This document shows positions 6,775-15,232 of a DNA stretch of 34,364 nt, in pieces (positions within the stretch are counted from its first letter, which is position 1; each line of letters opens with the position of its first letter). A program made the position numbers and the translations under genes. The stretch covers positions 1 through 34,364 of the forward strand of contig JAOPZS010000116.1 of NCBI GenBank assembly GCA_025963965.1, read 5' to 3'. This DNA is from Solirubrobacterales bacterium (GTDB lineage Bacteria; Actinomycetota; Thermoleophilia; Solirubrobacterales; Solirubrobacteraceae). Below the pieces are notes generated by a model. It ran no database searches and was not told where the DNA came from. It was given only the letters and a program-made list of their open reading frames with translations.

Positions 6775-9700
6775 GTGCCGTATAGGACCAGGGAGGGTTT
6801 GCGCCGGTTCGGGGCGCTGCCGCTGATGACGATTGCGCTCACGTTGAGCGTCACCGCCACCGCCGCCGCGCTGCCCAAGTCGGGAGCGCCCGTCAACGTC
6901 TCGCCGCCGCTGGTCAAGGGCAAGACGACCGATGGCAAGAAGCTAAAAGCCTCGAGCGGCAAGTGGTCGGGCGCGACCCCCTCCTACTCCTACGTCTGGG
7001 AACGCTGCGACGACGAAGGCGAAGGCTGCGCGCCGATCGCCGGTGCCGCCGGCGCCAGGTTCCAGACGAGCGACATGGACGTCGGACACCGGCTGAGGGC
7101 TGTCGTGACAGCGACCAACGGCGAAGGCAGTGCCTCGGCGACGACGGCGCCGTCTCAGAAGATCGCGCCGCTCGCACCGAAGAAGAAGAAGGGCCCGGCG
7201 ATCTCCGGGGCCGCGCAGGACGGGCAGGTGCTGAACGCGTCGAGCGGCACATGGCTCGGAACCGGACCGCTCGACTTCGCCTACCAGTGGGTCGCGTGCA
7301 GCGGGTCCTCGTGCGCGCCGATCGCCGGCGCGACGCATGCGAGCTATCGCGCAACCAGCGCCGAGCTCGGCAGGAAGCTGCGCGTGCTCGTCACCGCGAC
7401 GAACCTGACCGGCTCTGCAACGGCGAAGTCGAAGCCCTCGTTGGCAGTCGCCGAAGGCGCGCCGGCCAACGTCGGCGCGCCAAGCGTGTCGGGGCTGCCG
7501 GTCGTCGAGCAGACGCTGACGGCCGACCCAGGGACGTGGGGCGGGACCGGTCCGTTCACCTACACCTACCAGTGGCGCGGCTGCCCGCTGCTCGGCGAAT
7601 GCGAAGACATCTCCGGCGCGACCGGACCGACCTACACCGTCGGCCCGCTGCAGATCGCCAACTCGATCGAGGTGGTCGTCACAGCGCACAACGCGCACGG
7701 CTCGTCCTCGGCCACCTCACCGGCAACCGATCTCATCAAAGCGCTTCTGCCGGCGAACATCGAACTGCCGAGCATCACCGGGCTGCTGCAGGACGGCGGC
7801 CTGCTCGCCGCTCTGACGGGCGCCTGGTCGGGGTCCGAACCGCTCAGCTTCAGCTACGTCTGGGAGACGTGCAACGCGGCCGGCCTCGACTGCAATGAAG
7901 TCTCCGGAGCGATCGGCGGAACGCTCGGCCTGCTCGCGAGCGAGGTCGGCTCGACAGTGCGCGTGATCGTCACCGCGACGAACAGCGCCGGCTCGACGAC
8001 AGCGACCTCGGAACCGACGAGCCTCGTCAAAGCTCTGCTGCCGTCGAACACGGGGCTGCCGAGCATCACCGGGCTGCTCCAGGACGGCTCCTCGCTGCTC
8101 GCCGGCCTCGGCTCATGGTCGGGCACCGGCCCGCTCAGCTTCAGCCAGGTCTGGGAACTGTGCGACGCAGCCGGGCAGAACTGCAACGCCATCGAAGGCG
8201 CAGTCGGCTCGACGCTCGCCCTGATCGCCGGCGAGGTCGGCGGCACCGTGCGGCTCGCCGTGACGGCTACCAACGGCGCCGGGTCAACCACCGCTACCTC
8301 CGAACCGACGAGCCTCGTCAAAGCTCTGCTGCCGTCGAACACCGGGCTGCCGAGCATCACCGGGCTGCTGCAGGACGGCTCCTCGCTCACCGCTGCGCTC
8401 GGCTCCTGGTCGGGGACCGGCCCGCTGAGCTTCAGCCAGGTGTGGGAACTGTGCGACGCGGCCGGGCAGAACTGCAACGCGATCGAAGGCGCAGTCGGCT
8501 CGACGCTCGCCCTGATTGCCAGCGAGGTCGGAAAGACGGTGCGGCTCGCCGTGACCGCGAGCAACGGGGCCGGGTCCGCGACAGCTCGATCGGAACCGAC
8601 GAACGCGATCGGCTCCCTGCTCCCGTCGAACACCGGCCTGCCCAGCATCACGGGCCTGCTTCAGGACGGTGGGCTGCTCTCCGCGGTGACGGGCTCATGG
8701 GGTGGCACCGAACCGTTCACCTATGGCTACCAGTGGCTTCTGTGCAACGCGGCCGGTGCATCCTGCAAAGAAATCCCGGGCGCGACCAAAACGACGCTCG
8801 GGCTGCTGACGAGCATGATCGGCTCGACGGCGCGGCTGGTCGTGACGGCGACGAACGGCGCCGGCTCGACGTCGGCGACCTCTGAACCGACGAGCCTCAT
8901 CAAAGCGCTGCTGCCGTCGAACACCGCGCTGCCGAGCATCGTCGGCTCGCTGATCGACGGCTCCGCGTTGACCGGTGCCAAAGGCACCTGGTCCGGTAGC
9001 GAACCGAGCTTCAGCCAGGTGTGGGAACTGTGCGACGCGACCGGGCAGAACTGCAAAGCGATCGAAGGGGCCGTCGGCCCGACGCTCGGCCTGCTCACGA
9101 GCCAGATCGGCCACACCGTGCGGCTCGCCGTCACGGCCACGAACTCGGCGGGGTCGACGACAGCGACCTCTGAACCGACGAGCGTGATCAAAGCGCTGCT
9201 GCCGTCGAACACGGCGCTGCCGAGCATCGTCGGCTCGCTGATCGACGGCTCCGCGTTGACGGGCGCGAAAGGCTCCTGGTCGGGCTCGGAACCGACCTTC
9301 GCCTACCAGTGGCTGCTGTGCAACAGCGCCGGTGCGGCGTGCAAAGAAGTGTCGGGGGCGACGGGCACGACGCTTGGCTTGCTGACGGGCATGATTGGCC
9401 AGACGGCGCGGCTGGTCGTGACGGCGACGAACGGCGCGGGGTCGACGTCGGCGACGTCTGAACCGACGAGCGTGATCAAAGCGCTGCTGCCATCGAACAC
9501 GGCACTGCCGAGCATCACGGGGCTGGCCGAAGACGCCCAGACTCTGACCGGTGCGAAAGGCGTGTGGACGGGCTCGGAACCGGCCTTCAGCTACCAGTGG
9601 CTGCTGTGCAACAGCGTCGGTGCGGCCTGCAAAGAAGTCTCCGGGCCGAGCGGCGCCGGCACGACGCTCGGCCTGCTCACGAGCATGATCGGGCAGACCG

Positions 9701-10326
9701 CGCGCCTCGTCGTCACCGCGACCAACGGCGCCGGCTCGACCTCGGCCACGTCCGAACCCACCTCGCCGATCCTCGCGATCCTGCCCGCCAACCCGGCCGT
9801 GCCGACGATCGCCGGGATCCTGCAGGTCGGGAAAATCCTCGAAGCCGTTGCGGGTGGCAAATGGACGGGCAGCGCCCCCGTGAACATCACCTACCAGTGG
9901 CAGACGTGCGGCCTGCTCGGGAAACAGAGCGAATGCGTCAACATCAAAGAAGCGGTCGCGAAAACGCTGAAACTCGAACTGCTCCAGGTCGGCCTGACGA
10001 TGCGCGTGATCGAAACCGCGACGAACGCGCGCGGCTCGGTGTCCAAGCCGTCGGCGATCACGAGCACGGTGCTCGGGCTGTTGCTGAACCCGGTCTCCGG
10101 CTCGACCGCGGGGGGGACCGCCGTGACACTGGCCGCACCCGGCGTCTCGAAAGCCAGCGCCGTGCAGTTCGGATCGAAGAAGACGACCGAAATCGAAGTG
10201 AACTCGCCCGACGAAATCACGGCGATCGCCCCGGCGGGCGCCGAAGGCACCGTGCCTGTGACGGTCAGCACGCCGGAAGGCAGCACGCACCCGACGCCCG
10301 AAGACCAGTTCACCTACGAACCCTGA
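6775..10326 (+). CDS. Secreted surface protein with eleven Cys-paired Ig-like repeats and a C-terminal IPT/TIG domain
   Basis: The 1183-residue protein starts at GTG with a GGGGAG ribosome-binding site. The N-terminus is basic (RTREGLRRF) then hydrophobic (LPLMTIALTLSVTATAAA), a signal peptide. The mature part is eleven repeats of about 96 residues. Each carries a SGxWxG turn, a Y/F-x-W core, two cysteines 5-9 residues apart, and the strand VTATNxxGSxxATSEPT. The paired cysteines probably close a hairpin in an Ig-like fold outside the cell. Residues from about 1104 on (NPVSGSTAGGTAVTL to FTYEP) look like an IPT/TIG domain. There is no LPXTG or C-terminal membrane anchor, so the protein is secreted or held non-covalently. 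Such repeat proteins are frequent in Thermoleophilia; the binding partner is unknown. Confidence 0.93.
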   Translation: MPYRTREGLRRFGALPLMTIALTLSVTATAAALPKSGAPVNVSPPLVKGKTTDGKKLKASSGKWSGATPSYSYVWERCDDEGEGCAPIAGAAGARFQTSDMDVGHRLRAVVTATNGEGSASATTAPSQKIAPLAPKKKKGPAISGAAQDGQVLNASSGTWLGTGPLDFAYQWVACSGSSCAPIAGATHASYRATSAELGRKLRVLVTATNLTGSATAKSKPSLAVAEGAPANVGAPSVSGLPVVEQTLTADPGTWGGTGPFTYTYQWRGCPLLGECEDISGATGPTYTVGPLQIANSIEVVVTAHNAHGSSSATSPATDLIKALLPANIELPSITGLLQDGGLLAALTGAWSGSEPLSFSYVWETCNAAGLDCNEVSGAIGGTLGLLASEVGSTVRVIVTATNSAGSTTATSEPTSLVKALLPSNTGLPSITGLLQDGSSLLAGLGSWSGTGPLSFSQVWELCDAAGQNCNAIEGAVGSTLALIAGEVGGTVRLAVTATNGAGSTTATSEPTSLVKALLPSNTGLPSITGLLQDGSSLTAALGSWSGTGPLSFSQVWELCDAAGQNCNAIEGAVGSTLALIASEVGKTVRLAVTASNGAGSATARSEPTNAIGSLLPSNTGLPSITGLLQDGGLLSAVTGSWGGTEPFTYGYQWLLCNAAGASCKEIPGATKTTLGLLTSMIGSTARLVVTATNGAGSTSATSEPTSLIKALLPSNTALPSIVGSLIDGSALTGAKGTWSGSEPSFSQVWELCDATGQNCKAIEGAVGPTLGLLTSQIGHTVRLAVTATNSAGSTTATSEPTSVIKALLPSNTALPSIVGSLIDGSALTGAKGSWSGSEPTFAYQWLLCNSAGAACKEVSGATGTTLGLLTGMIGQTARLVVTATNGAGSTSATSEPTSVIKALLPSNTALPSITGLAEDAQTLTGAKGVWTGSEPAFSYQWLLCNSVGAACKEVSGPSGAGTTLGLLTSMIGQTARLVVTATNGAGSTSATSEPTSPILAILPANPAVPTIAGILQVGKILEAVAGGKWTGSAPVNITYQWQTCGLLGKQSECVNIKEAVAKTLKLELLQVGLTMRVIETATNARGSVSKPSAITSTVLGLLLNPVSGSTAGGTAVTLAAPGVSKASAVQFGSKKTTEIEVNSPDEITAIAPAGAEGTVPVTVSTPEGSTHPTPEDQFTYEP
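7750..9783 (+). repeat. Seven consecutive, DNA-level tandem repeats (repeats 4-10 of the surface protein)
   Basis: Repeat units start at 7750, 8041, 8332, 8623, 8914, 9202 and 9490, with lengths 291, 291, 291, 291, 288, 288 and 294 bases. Units 5 and 6 are very similar at the DNA level, as are units 9 and 10. All junctions read CTGCCG/CTGCCA within a Leu-Leu-Pro linker. Earlier units (before 7750) and the last one (from 9784) are more diverged. Confidence 0.9.
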
Positions 10327-10336
10327 GGATCACGCG

Positions 10337-10350
10337 GCGCCGAGCGGCGC
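10337..10350. terminator. GC hairpin between convergent genes
   Basis: GCGCC-GAGC-GGCGC lies between the stop of the repeat protein and the end of the minus-strand hydrolase. It could end transcripts in both directions. There is no T-tract, so the call is tentative. Confidence 0.35.
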
Positions 10351-10360
10351 GGGTCAAGCC

Positions 10361-11227
10361 TCAGCCGTCGAGCAATGCCGCCGCGACCCGCTCGGGCGCT
10401 TCGAGCGGCGGCCAGTGCGCGACGTCCTCGAGCGCCAGGAACGGCGCGCCGGGGACTCGCGCGCGGATCTGAGCCGCCATGTGCGCCCCGGAGACGGGGT
10501 CGAGCATGCCCCATACGAAGCGGAGCGGCACGGCGGTCGCCTCGAGCGCGCCGGTCCAGCGAGCCGCATGCTCGGCGCGGTCGCTGATGTAGCGAATCAG
10601 CAGGTGGCCGATCCGCTCGCCGCCGTCCCGGCTCGTCGCCTCCCAGATGTCCTCGCTGTCCCCGGTGGCGTCGTAGCCCTCGGCGAACGTCGGGCGCAGC
10701 CCTCCGATGTAGAGGTCCTCGGTCACCATCGCCGAGATCTTCGGGCCCTGCTCGGGGTCGAGCAGGGCAGTCTGCACCGGTTGCGGCCGGTGCAGCTCCG
10801 GATAGAGGCCGCCGTTGAACAGGTGAAGCATCGTGATGCTCACCGCGAGCCTGCCCTCGCCGGCACGTGCCAGCAGCTCCTGGGCGACCGAGACGCCGTA
10901 GTCGTGGGCCACGAGGATCGTCTCCTTCACTCCCTCCCGCGCCCACACCGCCTCGATCAGGTCTGCCTGCTCGAGCAGCGAGTAGCGATGCTCGACAGGC
11001 TTCTCCGAGGCCCCGAAGCCGAGGAAGTCCGGCGCCAGCACATCGTGTCTGCGCGCCAGTGCCGGCAGCACCTTCGCCCAGTCGTGTGAGGAGCTCGGGA
11101 AGCCGTGCAGCATCGTCATCGCCGGCCCCGTCCCGGCGCGCGCCAGGAACACCTGTCGCTCGCTGCCGCCCAGGCTCAGCCCGAGACGCTCCCCCTTGGC
11201 CCACCATCGGCGCAGATCCCCCACCAC
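10361..11227 (-). CDS. Alpha/beta hydrolase, haloalkane dehalogenase/epoxide hydrolase-like
   Basis: The 288-residue protein has the oxyanion motif HGFP (41-44), the nucleophile elbow in VAHDYG with Asp109 where esterases have Ser, an acid in WGMLDP (Asp243), and His271 in DVAHW. An Asp nucleophile is characteristic of haloalkane dehalogenases and epoxide hydrolases, which form an alkyl-enzyme ester. The cap region (about residues 130-215) starts MLHLFNGGLYPE. The substrate cannot be told from the sequence. The start is GTG at 11227 or the adjacent GTG at 11224. The latter lies 6 bases from GATAAT (11231-11236, minus strand) and would give a leaderless message. It is divergent from the SRPBCC gene. 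Confidence 0.9.
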   Translation of the reverse strand: MVGDLRRWWAKGERLGLSLGGSERQVFLARAGTGPAMTMLHGFPSSSHDWAKVLPALARRHDVLAPDFLGFGASEKPVEHRYSLLEQADLIEAVWAREGVKETILVAHDYGVSVAQELLARAGEGRLAVSITMLHLFNGGLYPELHRPQPVQTALLDPEQGPKISAMVTEDLYIGGLRPTFAEGYDATGDSEDIWEATSRDGGERIGHLLIRYISDRAEHAARWTGALEATAVPLRFVWGMLDPVSGAHMAAQIRARVPGAPFLALEDVAHWPPLEAPERVAAALLDG

Positions 11228-11230
11228 GCC

Positions 11231-11254
11231 ATTATCGCGTCCTGCGAATAGGCT
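11231..11254. promoter_or_regulatory. Two opposed -10 elements in a 34-bp divergent gap
   Basis: On the minus strand GATAAT (11236 to 11231) precedes the hydrolase GTG. On the plus strand TAGGCT (11249-11254) precedes the ATG at 11262 by 7 bases. Polymerase could hardly occupy both at once, so the two genes may compete for transcription. Confidence 0.5.
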
Positions 11255-11261
11255 GTGCGCG

Positions 11262-11690
11262 ATGCGCGCCTACCACGTGACCGTCGACCACCTCTTCTCC
11301 AAGCCGCCGGAGCGGATCTTCGCCTACCTCGCCGAGCACGAGAACCTGGCGGATCTGTTCGGCGCGAAGGTCACGCGGCTGAAGGACGGCGACGACGGCC
11401 ACCGCAACGGGGTCGGCTCCGTGCGCAAGCTTCAGATCGGCCCGGGTCCGCCGTTCGAGGAGACGGTCACCGAGTTCGACCCCCCTTCGCGCATCGTCTA
11501 CCGCATCACGAAGGGCGGCCCCCTGCGCGGGCACGTCGGCATCATGACCTTCGCGCCCGAGGGCACCGGCACGCGCCTGCACTACGACATCCGCCTCGCA
11601 TCCCCGGTTCCCGGACTCGCCGCGATCGTGCGCGCCTCGCTGACGCGCTCGGTCAACAAGAGCCTCCCCAAAGTCGACCGCGACGCCTGA
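11262..11690 (+). CDS. SRPBCC (START-like) family protein
   Basis: This 142-residue protein shows the SRPBCC pattern: a first strand with HLFSKPPERIFAYLAEHENL, then DLFGAKVTRL, a Gly-rich GVGSVRKLQIGPGPPFEETVTEF turn with the typical VTEFDPP, RIVYRITKGGPLRGH, and a final helix ending in KSLPK. Members bind hydrophobic ligands in a deep pocket and are often annotated as polyketide cyclase/dehydrase-like. No catalytic residue can be claimed. The start is ATG 7 bases after a TAGGCT -10, so the mRNA is probably leaderless. It is divergent from the hydrolase. Confidence 0.85.
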   Translation: MRAYHVTVDHLFSKPPERIFAYLAEHENLADLFGAKVTRLKDGDDGHRNGVGSVRKLQIGPGPPFEETVTEFDPPSRIVYRITKGGPLRGHVGIMTFAPEGTGTRLHYDIRLASPVPGLAAIVRASLTRSVNKSLPKVDRDA

Positions 11691-11691
11691 G

Positions 11692-11707
11692 GCCGCCGGC
11701 CGGCGGC
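11692..11707. terminator. Perfect 16-bp GC palindrome after the SRPBCC gene
   Basis: GCCGCCGGCCGGCGGC begins two bases after the stop codon and is its own reverse complement. In RNA it would give a 6-bp stem with a GGCC loop. It is well placed to end the SRPBCC transcript. It lacks a T-run. Confidence 0.45.
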
Positions 11708-11752
11708 GCCGCTCAGGTCGCTGGGAGGCCCGCCGGCATCCCCCGCTGGCCC

Positions 11753-11758
11753 TATCGT
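11753..11758 (+). promoter_or_regulatory. Candidate -10 hexamer TATCGT
   Basis: TATCGT lies 9 bases before the GTG of the SNF2 helicase and would give an almost leaderless transcript. Confidence 0.4.
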
Positions 11759-11767
11759 GCTCAGCCC

Positions 11768-14524
11768 GTGCCCGTTCCCTTTCTCTCAGCCTCGATCCGC
11801 CATGACGAGGCCGTGCTGCGCTTCCCCTACGACGAGGACCTGCGGCTGCTGCTGCGGGCGATTCCGGGCCGGCGCTGGGACCCGGTCGATCGGACGTGGT
11901 GCGTACCGCTCGGCGACGAGCAGGCCGAGGCGCTGGCGCGCCTGCTCGAGGCGGTCCCGTGCGAAGCGGAGGTCGAGGAGCAGCTCGCGCGCGTGATCCG
12001 GCGCCGGAGGGCCCGGCGCCGGCCCCAGGAGCTCGTCCTCGATGTCGTGCGCCCGGACAGCGACTGGTGGCTCAGCTTCGCGACCGACGGGCCGGTGGCG
12101 CTCGTCGCCGAGCTCCTCACCCATCCCGACGCACGCGAGCTGGAACGCATCGGCCGCGCTCAGGTGCCGCTGGACGAGCTCGCCGCGGGGCTCGTGCGCT
12201 CGGTGCGCGCCGCCGCCGGCGCCGGCGCCGTCGTGAGGCTGACCGCGGCCGCCGAGCGGGCGCTCGGAGAGCGCGACGAGCCGGCGGCTTCGAACGAGAT
12301 GGGCGAGCAGGACGCTGCCCGCGCGTCCAGCTACGACGTCGGCTTCCGCCGCGACCGCCGCGGCGAGCATTGGATCCTGATCGGCGGGCGCCACGCAGCG
12401 CTCGCACGCGTGCTCGCGGCTCAGGCCGGGCTGCTGCCGCGCGAGGGACCCGCGCACTCGGTCGGCCTGGCGGCGCGCGAGCGTGACGCCGAGGCGATCG
12501 GAGAGCTGCTCGCGCAACTGGAGGACGCGGACGTCGAGCCGCGTGTCGTGGCATGGCTCGACCGGGCGACCAGCTGGCGCGGGAACATCGACGTCCACGG
12601 ACCCCGCGCCGCGCCTCTGCTGCTGCTGCTCGGCGACGCCGAACGGTTGCCGCGGGCCGTGCGCGAGCACGCGACGGCGGCGCCTGGCGGAGCGAACCTG
12701 CCGCTGACACTCGAGTCCTGGCGGCTCGCCGGCGCGCACCTGGACGGCTGGGTCACCCCTGCGGCGCGCCGCTGCGGCGAGGCGCTCGAACAGGGACATC
12801 CGGCGCCACCGGGCGTGCTCGAGGTCTCGTGCGTCCACGAGGATCCGACATTCGTACTCGCCCCGGGCCACGACGCGACGCTGCGCGAGCGCTTCGCCGC
12901 GCTGCCGGGGGCGCAGGCGCGCCGCGGGGGCAGAGGACGGCCCCTGCCGGCCGGTGCGCACGCCGAGCACGCGAGCCTGCCGGCGATTCGGGCCGATCCG
13001 TTCTGCGTTCCCGACCTCGACGGCTTCCTCGCCGACAGCGGCGCCTGGGTCGCCGACGACGCGCTGGCGCTGCTGCAGGAGGCGCGCGAGGAGCACGCTC
13101 GAGCCGCGGGCGTCGTTGCTCTCTCGGCGGCGGATGACGCCGAGCTGCTGGTCGAGGGGCTGGGGGGCGAGCTGAAGCCCTTCCAGCGTGCCGGCGTGGC
13201 CTACCTGCTGGAGCGCAGGCGCGCGTTCCTCGCCGACGAGCAGGGCCTCGGCAAGACGATCGAGGCGCTCGCCACGCTGCAGGCCGATGAGGCGTTCCCG
13301 GCGGTCGTCGTCTGCCCGGCCAACCTGAAGCTGAACTGGCGCCGTGAGACGCGGGCGTGGCTGCCGGGGCGCACCGTGCAGGTGCTCAGCGGCCTGGGCA
13401 CCGGCGCCGAGGAGCCGGCCGCGGACGTGACGATCGTCAACTACGACATCCTCGCCGCGCGCCTGCCGGGGCTGCTCGAGCACTCCCCGCGTGCGGTCGT
13501 GATCGACGAGGCGCACTACTGCAAGAACGCCAGCGCGAAGCGCACGCAGGCCGTCCAGCAGCTGACCGCCGCCGTGCCGCAGGAGGGGATCGTGCTGGCC
13601 CTGAGCGGCACGCCGATCGTCAACCGGCCGGCCGAGCTGATCGCGCAGCTGCGGATCATCGGGCGGCTGGGCGAGTTCGGGTCCGGCGCCGAGTTCGGTA
13701 CGAGGTTCCGCGGCGCCGACGCCCACCAGCGCCTGCACTGGCATCTGCGGGCGCGCTGCTTCGTGCGGCGCCTGAAGCGCGACGTGCTGCCGCAGCTGCC
13801 TGCGAAGACGCGCGCCGTCGTCCCTATCGAGCTCGACAACGCAGCCGAATACCGCCTCGCCGAGAGCGACTTGCTGGCGTGGCTGCGCAGCCAGCCGCTC
13901 GACCTGCGCGAGCTCGACGCGAAGCTCGCCGCCGCCCTGCGCGCCGAACGCCTCGTGCGGCTGAACGCGTTGAAGCTGTTGGCTGCGCGCGGCAAGCTCG
14001 CCGCGGCCCTGGCCTGGATCCACGACTTCCGCTCATCCGGTGAGCGACTCGTCGTGTTCGCACGCCACCGCGAGATCCAGCGCGCGCTCGTCGAGCGCTT
14101 CCCCGGCGCCCTGCACATCCTCGGCGAGGATTCACCCGCCCGCCGTGAGCAGGCGCTGCGGGAGTTCCAGGAGCCCGACGGGCCGTCCAACCAGCTGATC
14201 GTCTGCTCGATGGAGGTGGCCGGGCAGGGCCTGACGCTGACGCGCGCGTCGAACGTCGCGTTCCTCGAGCTCGACTGGACGCCCGCCAAGCACGACCAGG
14301 CCGAGGACCGCTGTCACAGGATCGGCCAGCAGGACGCTGTGAACGCCTACTACCTGCTCGCCGCCGACACGGTCGACGAGACGATCGCGACGCTCCTCGA
14401 GCGCAAGCGCGCCGTCATCGAAGCCGTCACGGACGGTCGCGAGGAGGACGAGGAGGCCGTGCTCGACGCGCTCGTGCGCGAGCTGCGCGGCGCTCCTTAC
14501 CGGCACCTGCGCGCCGTCGCCTGA
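11768..14524 (+). CDS. SNF2-family ATPase with HARP-like N-terminus (SMARCAL1-type)
   Basis: The protein is 918 residues from GTG at 11768; the frame is open further upstream but that part is not family-like. Residues about 15-50 (FPYDEDLRLLLRAIPG, then RRWDP and TWCVPLG) resemble the HARP domain of SMARCAL1, the eukaryotic annealing helicase. A second, weaker copy may lie near residue 195 (YDVGFRRDRRGEHWILIGG). The ATPase part begins with LKPFQRAGV, then Walker A DEQGLGKT (about 490), the DEAH box DEAHYCKN (about 579), SGTPIVNRPAEL, and motif VI DRCHRIGQQ (about 850). SNF2 proteins move along double-stranded DNA; HARP proteins reanneal unwound DNA at stalled forks. The long middle region (about 60-460) is unassigned. 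Role in repair is inferred. Confidence 0.92.
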   Translation: MPVPFLSASIRHDEAVLRFPYDEDLRLLLRAIPGRRWDPVDRTWCVPLGDEQAEALARLLEAVPCEAEVEEQLARVIRRRRARRRPQELVLDVVRPDSDWWLSFATDGPVALVAELLTHPDARELERIGRAQVPLDELAAGLVRSVRAAAGAGAVVRLTAAAERALGERDEPAASNEMGEQDAARASSYDVGFRRDRRGEHWILIGGRHAALARVLAAQAGLLPREGPAHSVGLAARERDAEAIGELLAQLEDADVEPRVVAWLDRATSWRGNIDVHGPRAAPLLLLLGDAERLPRAVREHATAAPGGANLPLTLESWRLAGAHLDGWVTPAARRCGEALEQGHPAPPGVLEVSCVHEDPTFVLAPGHDATLRERFAALPGAQARRGGRGRPLPAGAHAEHASLPAIRADPFCVPDLDGFLADSGAWVADDALALLQEAREEHARAAGVVALSAADDAELLVEGLGGELKPFQRAGVAYLLERRRAFLADEQGLGKTIEALATLQADEAFPAVVVCPANLKLNWRRETRAWLPGRTVQVLSGLGTGAEEPAADVTIVNYDILAARLPGLLEHSPRAVVIDEAHYCKNASAKRTQAVQQLTAAVPQEGIVLALSGTPIVNRPAELIAQLRIIGRLGEFGSGAEFGTRFRGADAHQRLHWHLRARCFVRRLKRDVLPQLPAKTRAVVPIELDNAAEYRLAESDLLAWLRSQPLDLRELDAKLAAALRAERLVRLNALKLLAARGKLAAALAWIHDFRSSGERLVVFARHREIQRALVERFPGALHILGEDSPARREQALREFQEPDGPSNQLIVCSMEVAGQGLTLTRASNVAFLELDWTPAKHDQAEDRCHRIGQQDAVNAYYLLAADTVDETIATLLERKRAVIEAVTDGREEDEEAVLDALVRELRGAPYRHLRAVA

Positions 14525-14526
14525 AG

Positions 14527-15204
14527 TCAGGGACTCAGCAGCAGCTCGTCCATGATGTCGCCCCACGTTTCGACGGCCTGTGCTTCGACGTTCGTGATCT
14601 GGTATTCGAAGCGCCCCGAGTTGCGGGCGAGCGCGCGGCCCTGTGAGCTCTCCAAGCGAGAGAGCCCCGCAGGGATCAGTCCCAGCGCGACCCAGTTCGG
14701 GTAGAACGCCTTGACGAACGACACGGTGCTCGAGGCCGTCGATTTGAAGTGGCTCGCCGCCCACGCCTTGACGTCACCGCACAGGTCCGGGACGGGGAGG
14801 TTGTAGAGCGTCCGCAGCATCGAGGCATAGCCGGCGACAGCGTGGGTGATCGAGGCCTTGCTCCAGCGCAGTCCCGCCACGGCACGCAGGTAGGACTTCA
14901 CCGCGGGACGGTCGGGCCTGCCTGCGGTCAGCACCATCGTGCCGATCACCTCGTTGCTCAGTTCGGTCGACTGCGCGTTCTGCGGCGATTCGGCGGCGGC
15001 GCGGGGACAGTCGCGCCTGACGCTGCTCAGCACGCTCTTGTAGGCCGCGATCGATGAGCCGAGGTGGGCGTGTCCGGCCTTGACCAGCGCGTAGTTCGCG
15101 CGGAGGTACGTTTCGGTCGCCGACGCATCCGAGCCGCTCGCGGCGGCGGGCGCCACCGCAAGCGCCAGCATCGCGCCGACGATCGCCGGAACCCGCTTCA
15201 GCAT
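14527..15204 (-). CDS. Secreted protein of unknown function
   Basis: The 225-residue protein has a signal peptide (basic LKR, then VPAIVGAMLALAVAPAAASG) and a mostly alpha-helical mature part with two cysteines (RRDCPR and PDLCGD) that may pair. It ends 2 bases from the SNF2 stop, convergently. TAGGCT on the minus strand (15216 to 15211) is 6 bases before the ATG, which indicates a leaderless transcript separate from the MFS-ASST gene just upstream on the same strand. No family recognised. Confidence 0.8.
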   Translation of the reverse strand: MLKRVPAIVGAMLALAVAPAAASGSDASATETYLRANYALVKAGHAHLGSSIAAYKSVLSSVRRDCPRAAAESPQNAQSTELSNEVIGTMVLTAGRPDRPAVKSYLRAVAGLRWSKASITHAVAGYASMLRTLYNLPVPDLCGDVKAWAASHFKSTASSTVSFVKAFYPNWVALGLIPAGLSRLESSQGRALARNSGRFEYQITNVEAQAVETWGDIMDELLLSP

Positions 15205-15210
15205 CGCCAG

Positions 15211-15216
15211 AGCCTA
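15211..15216 (-). promoter_or_regulatory. -10 hexamer TAGGCT, leaderless configuration
   Basis: On the minus strand TAGGCT ends 6 bases before the ATG at 15204, the spacing expected when transcription starts at the first base of the start codon. Confidence 0.5.
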
Positions 15217-15232
15217 TGCGATCGGGAACGCC

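Noticed and set aside
7462-9783. Regular repeats of about 290 bases considered as CRISPR or satellite DNA
   Set aside because: The units are in one reading frame, diverge as protein repeats and have no spacer/repeat pattern.
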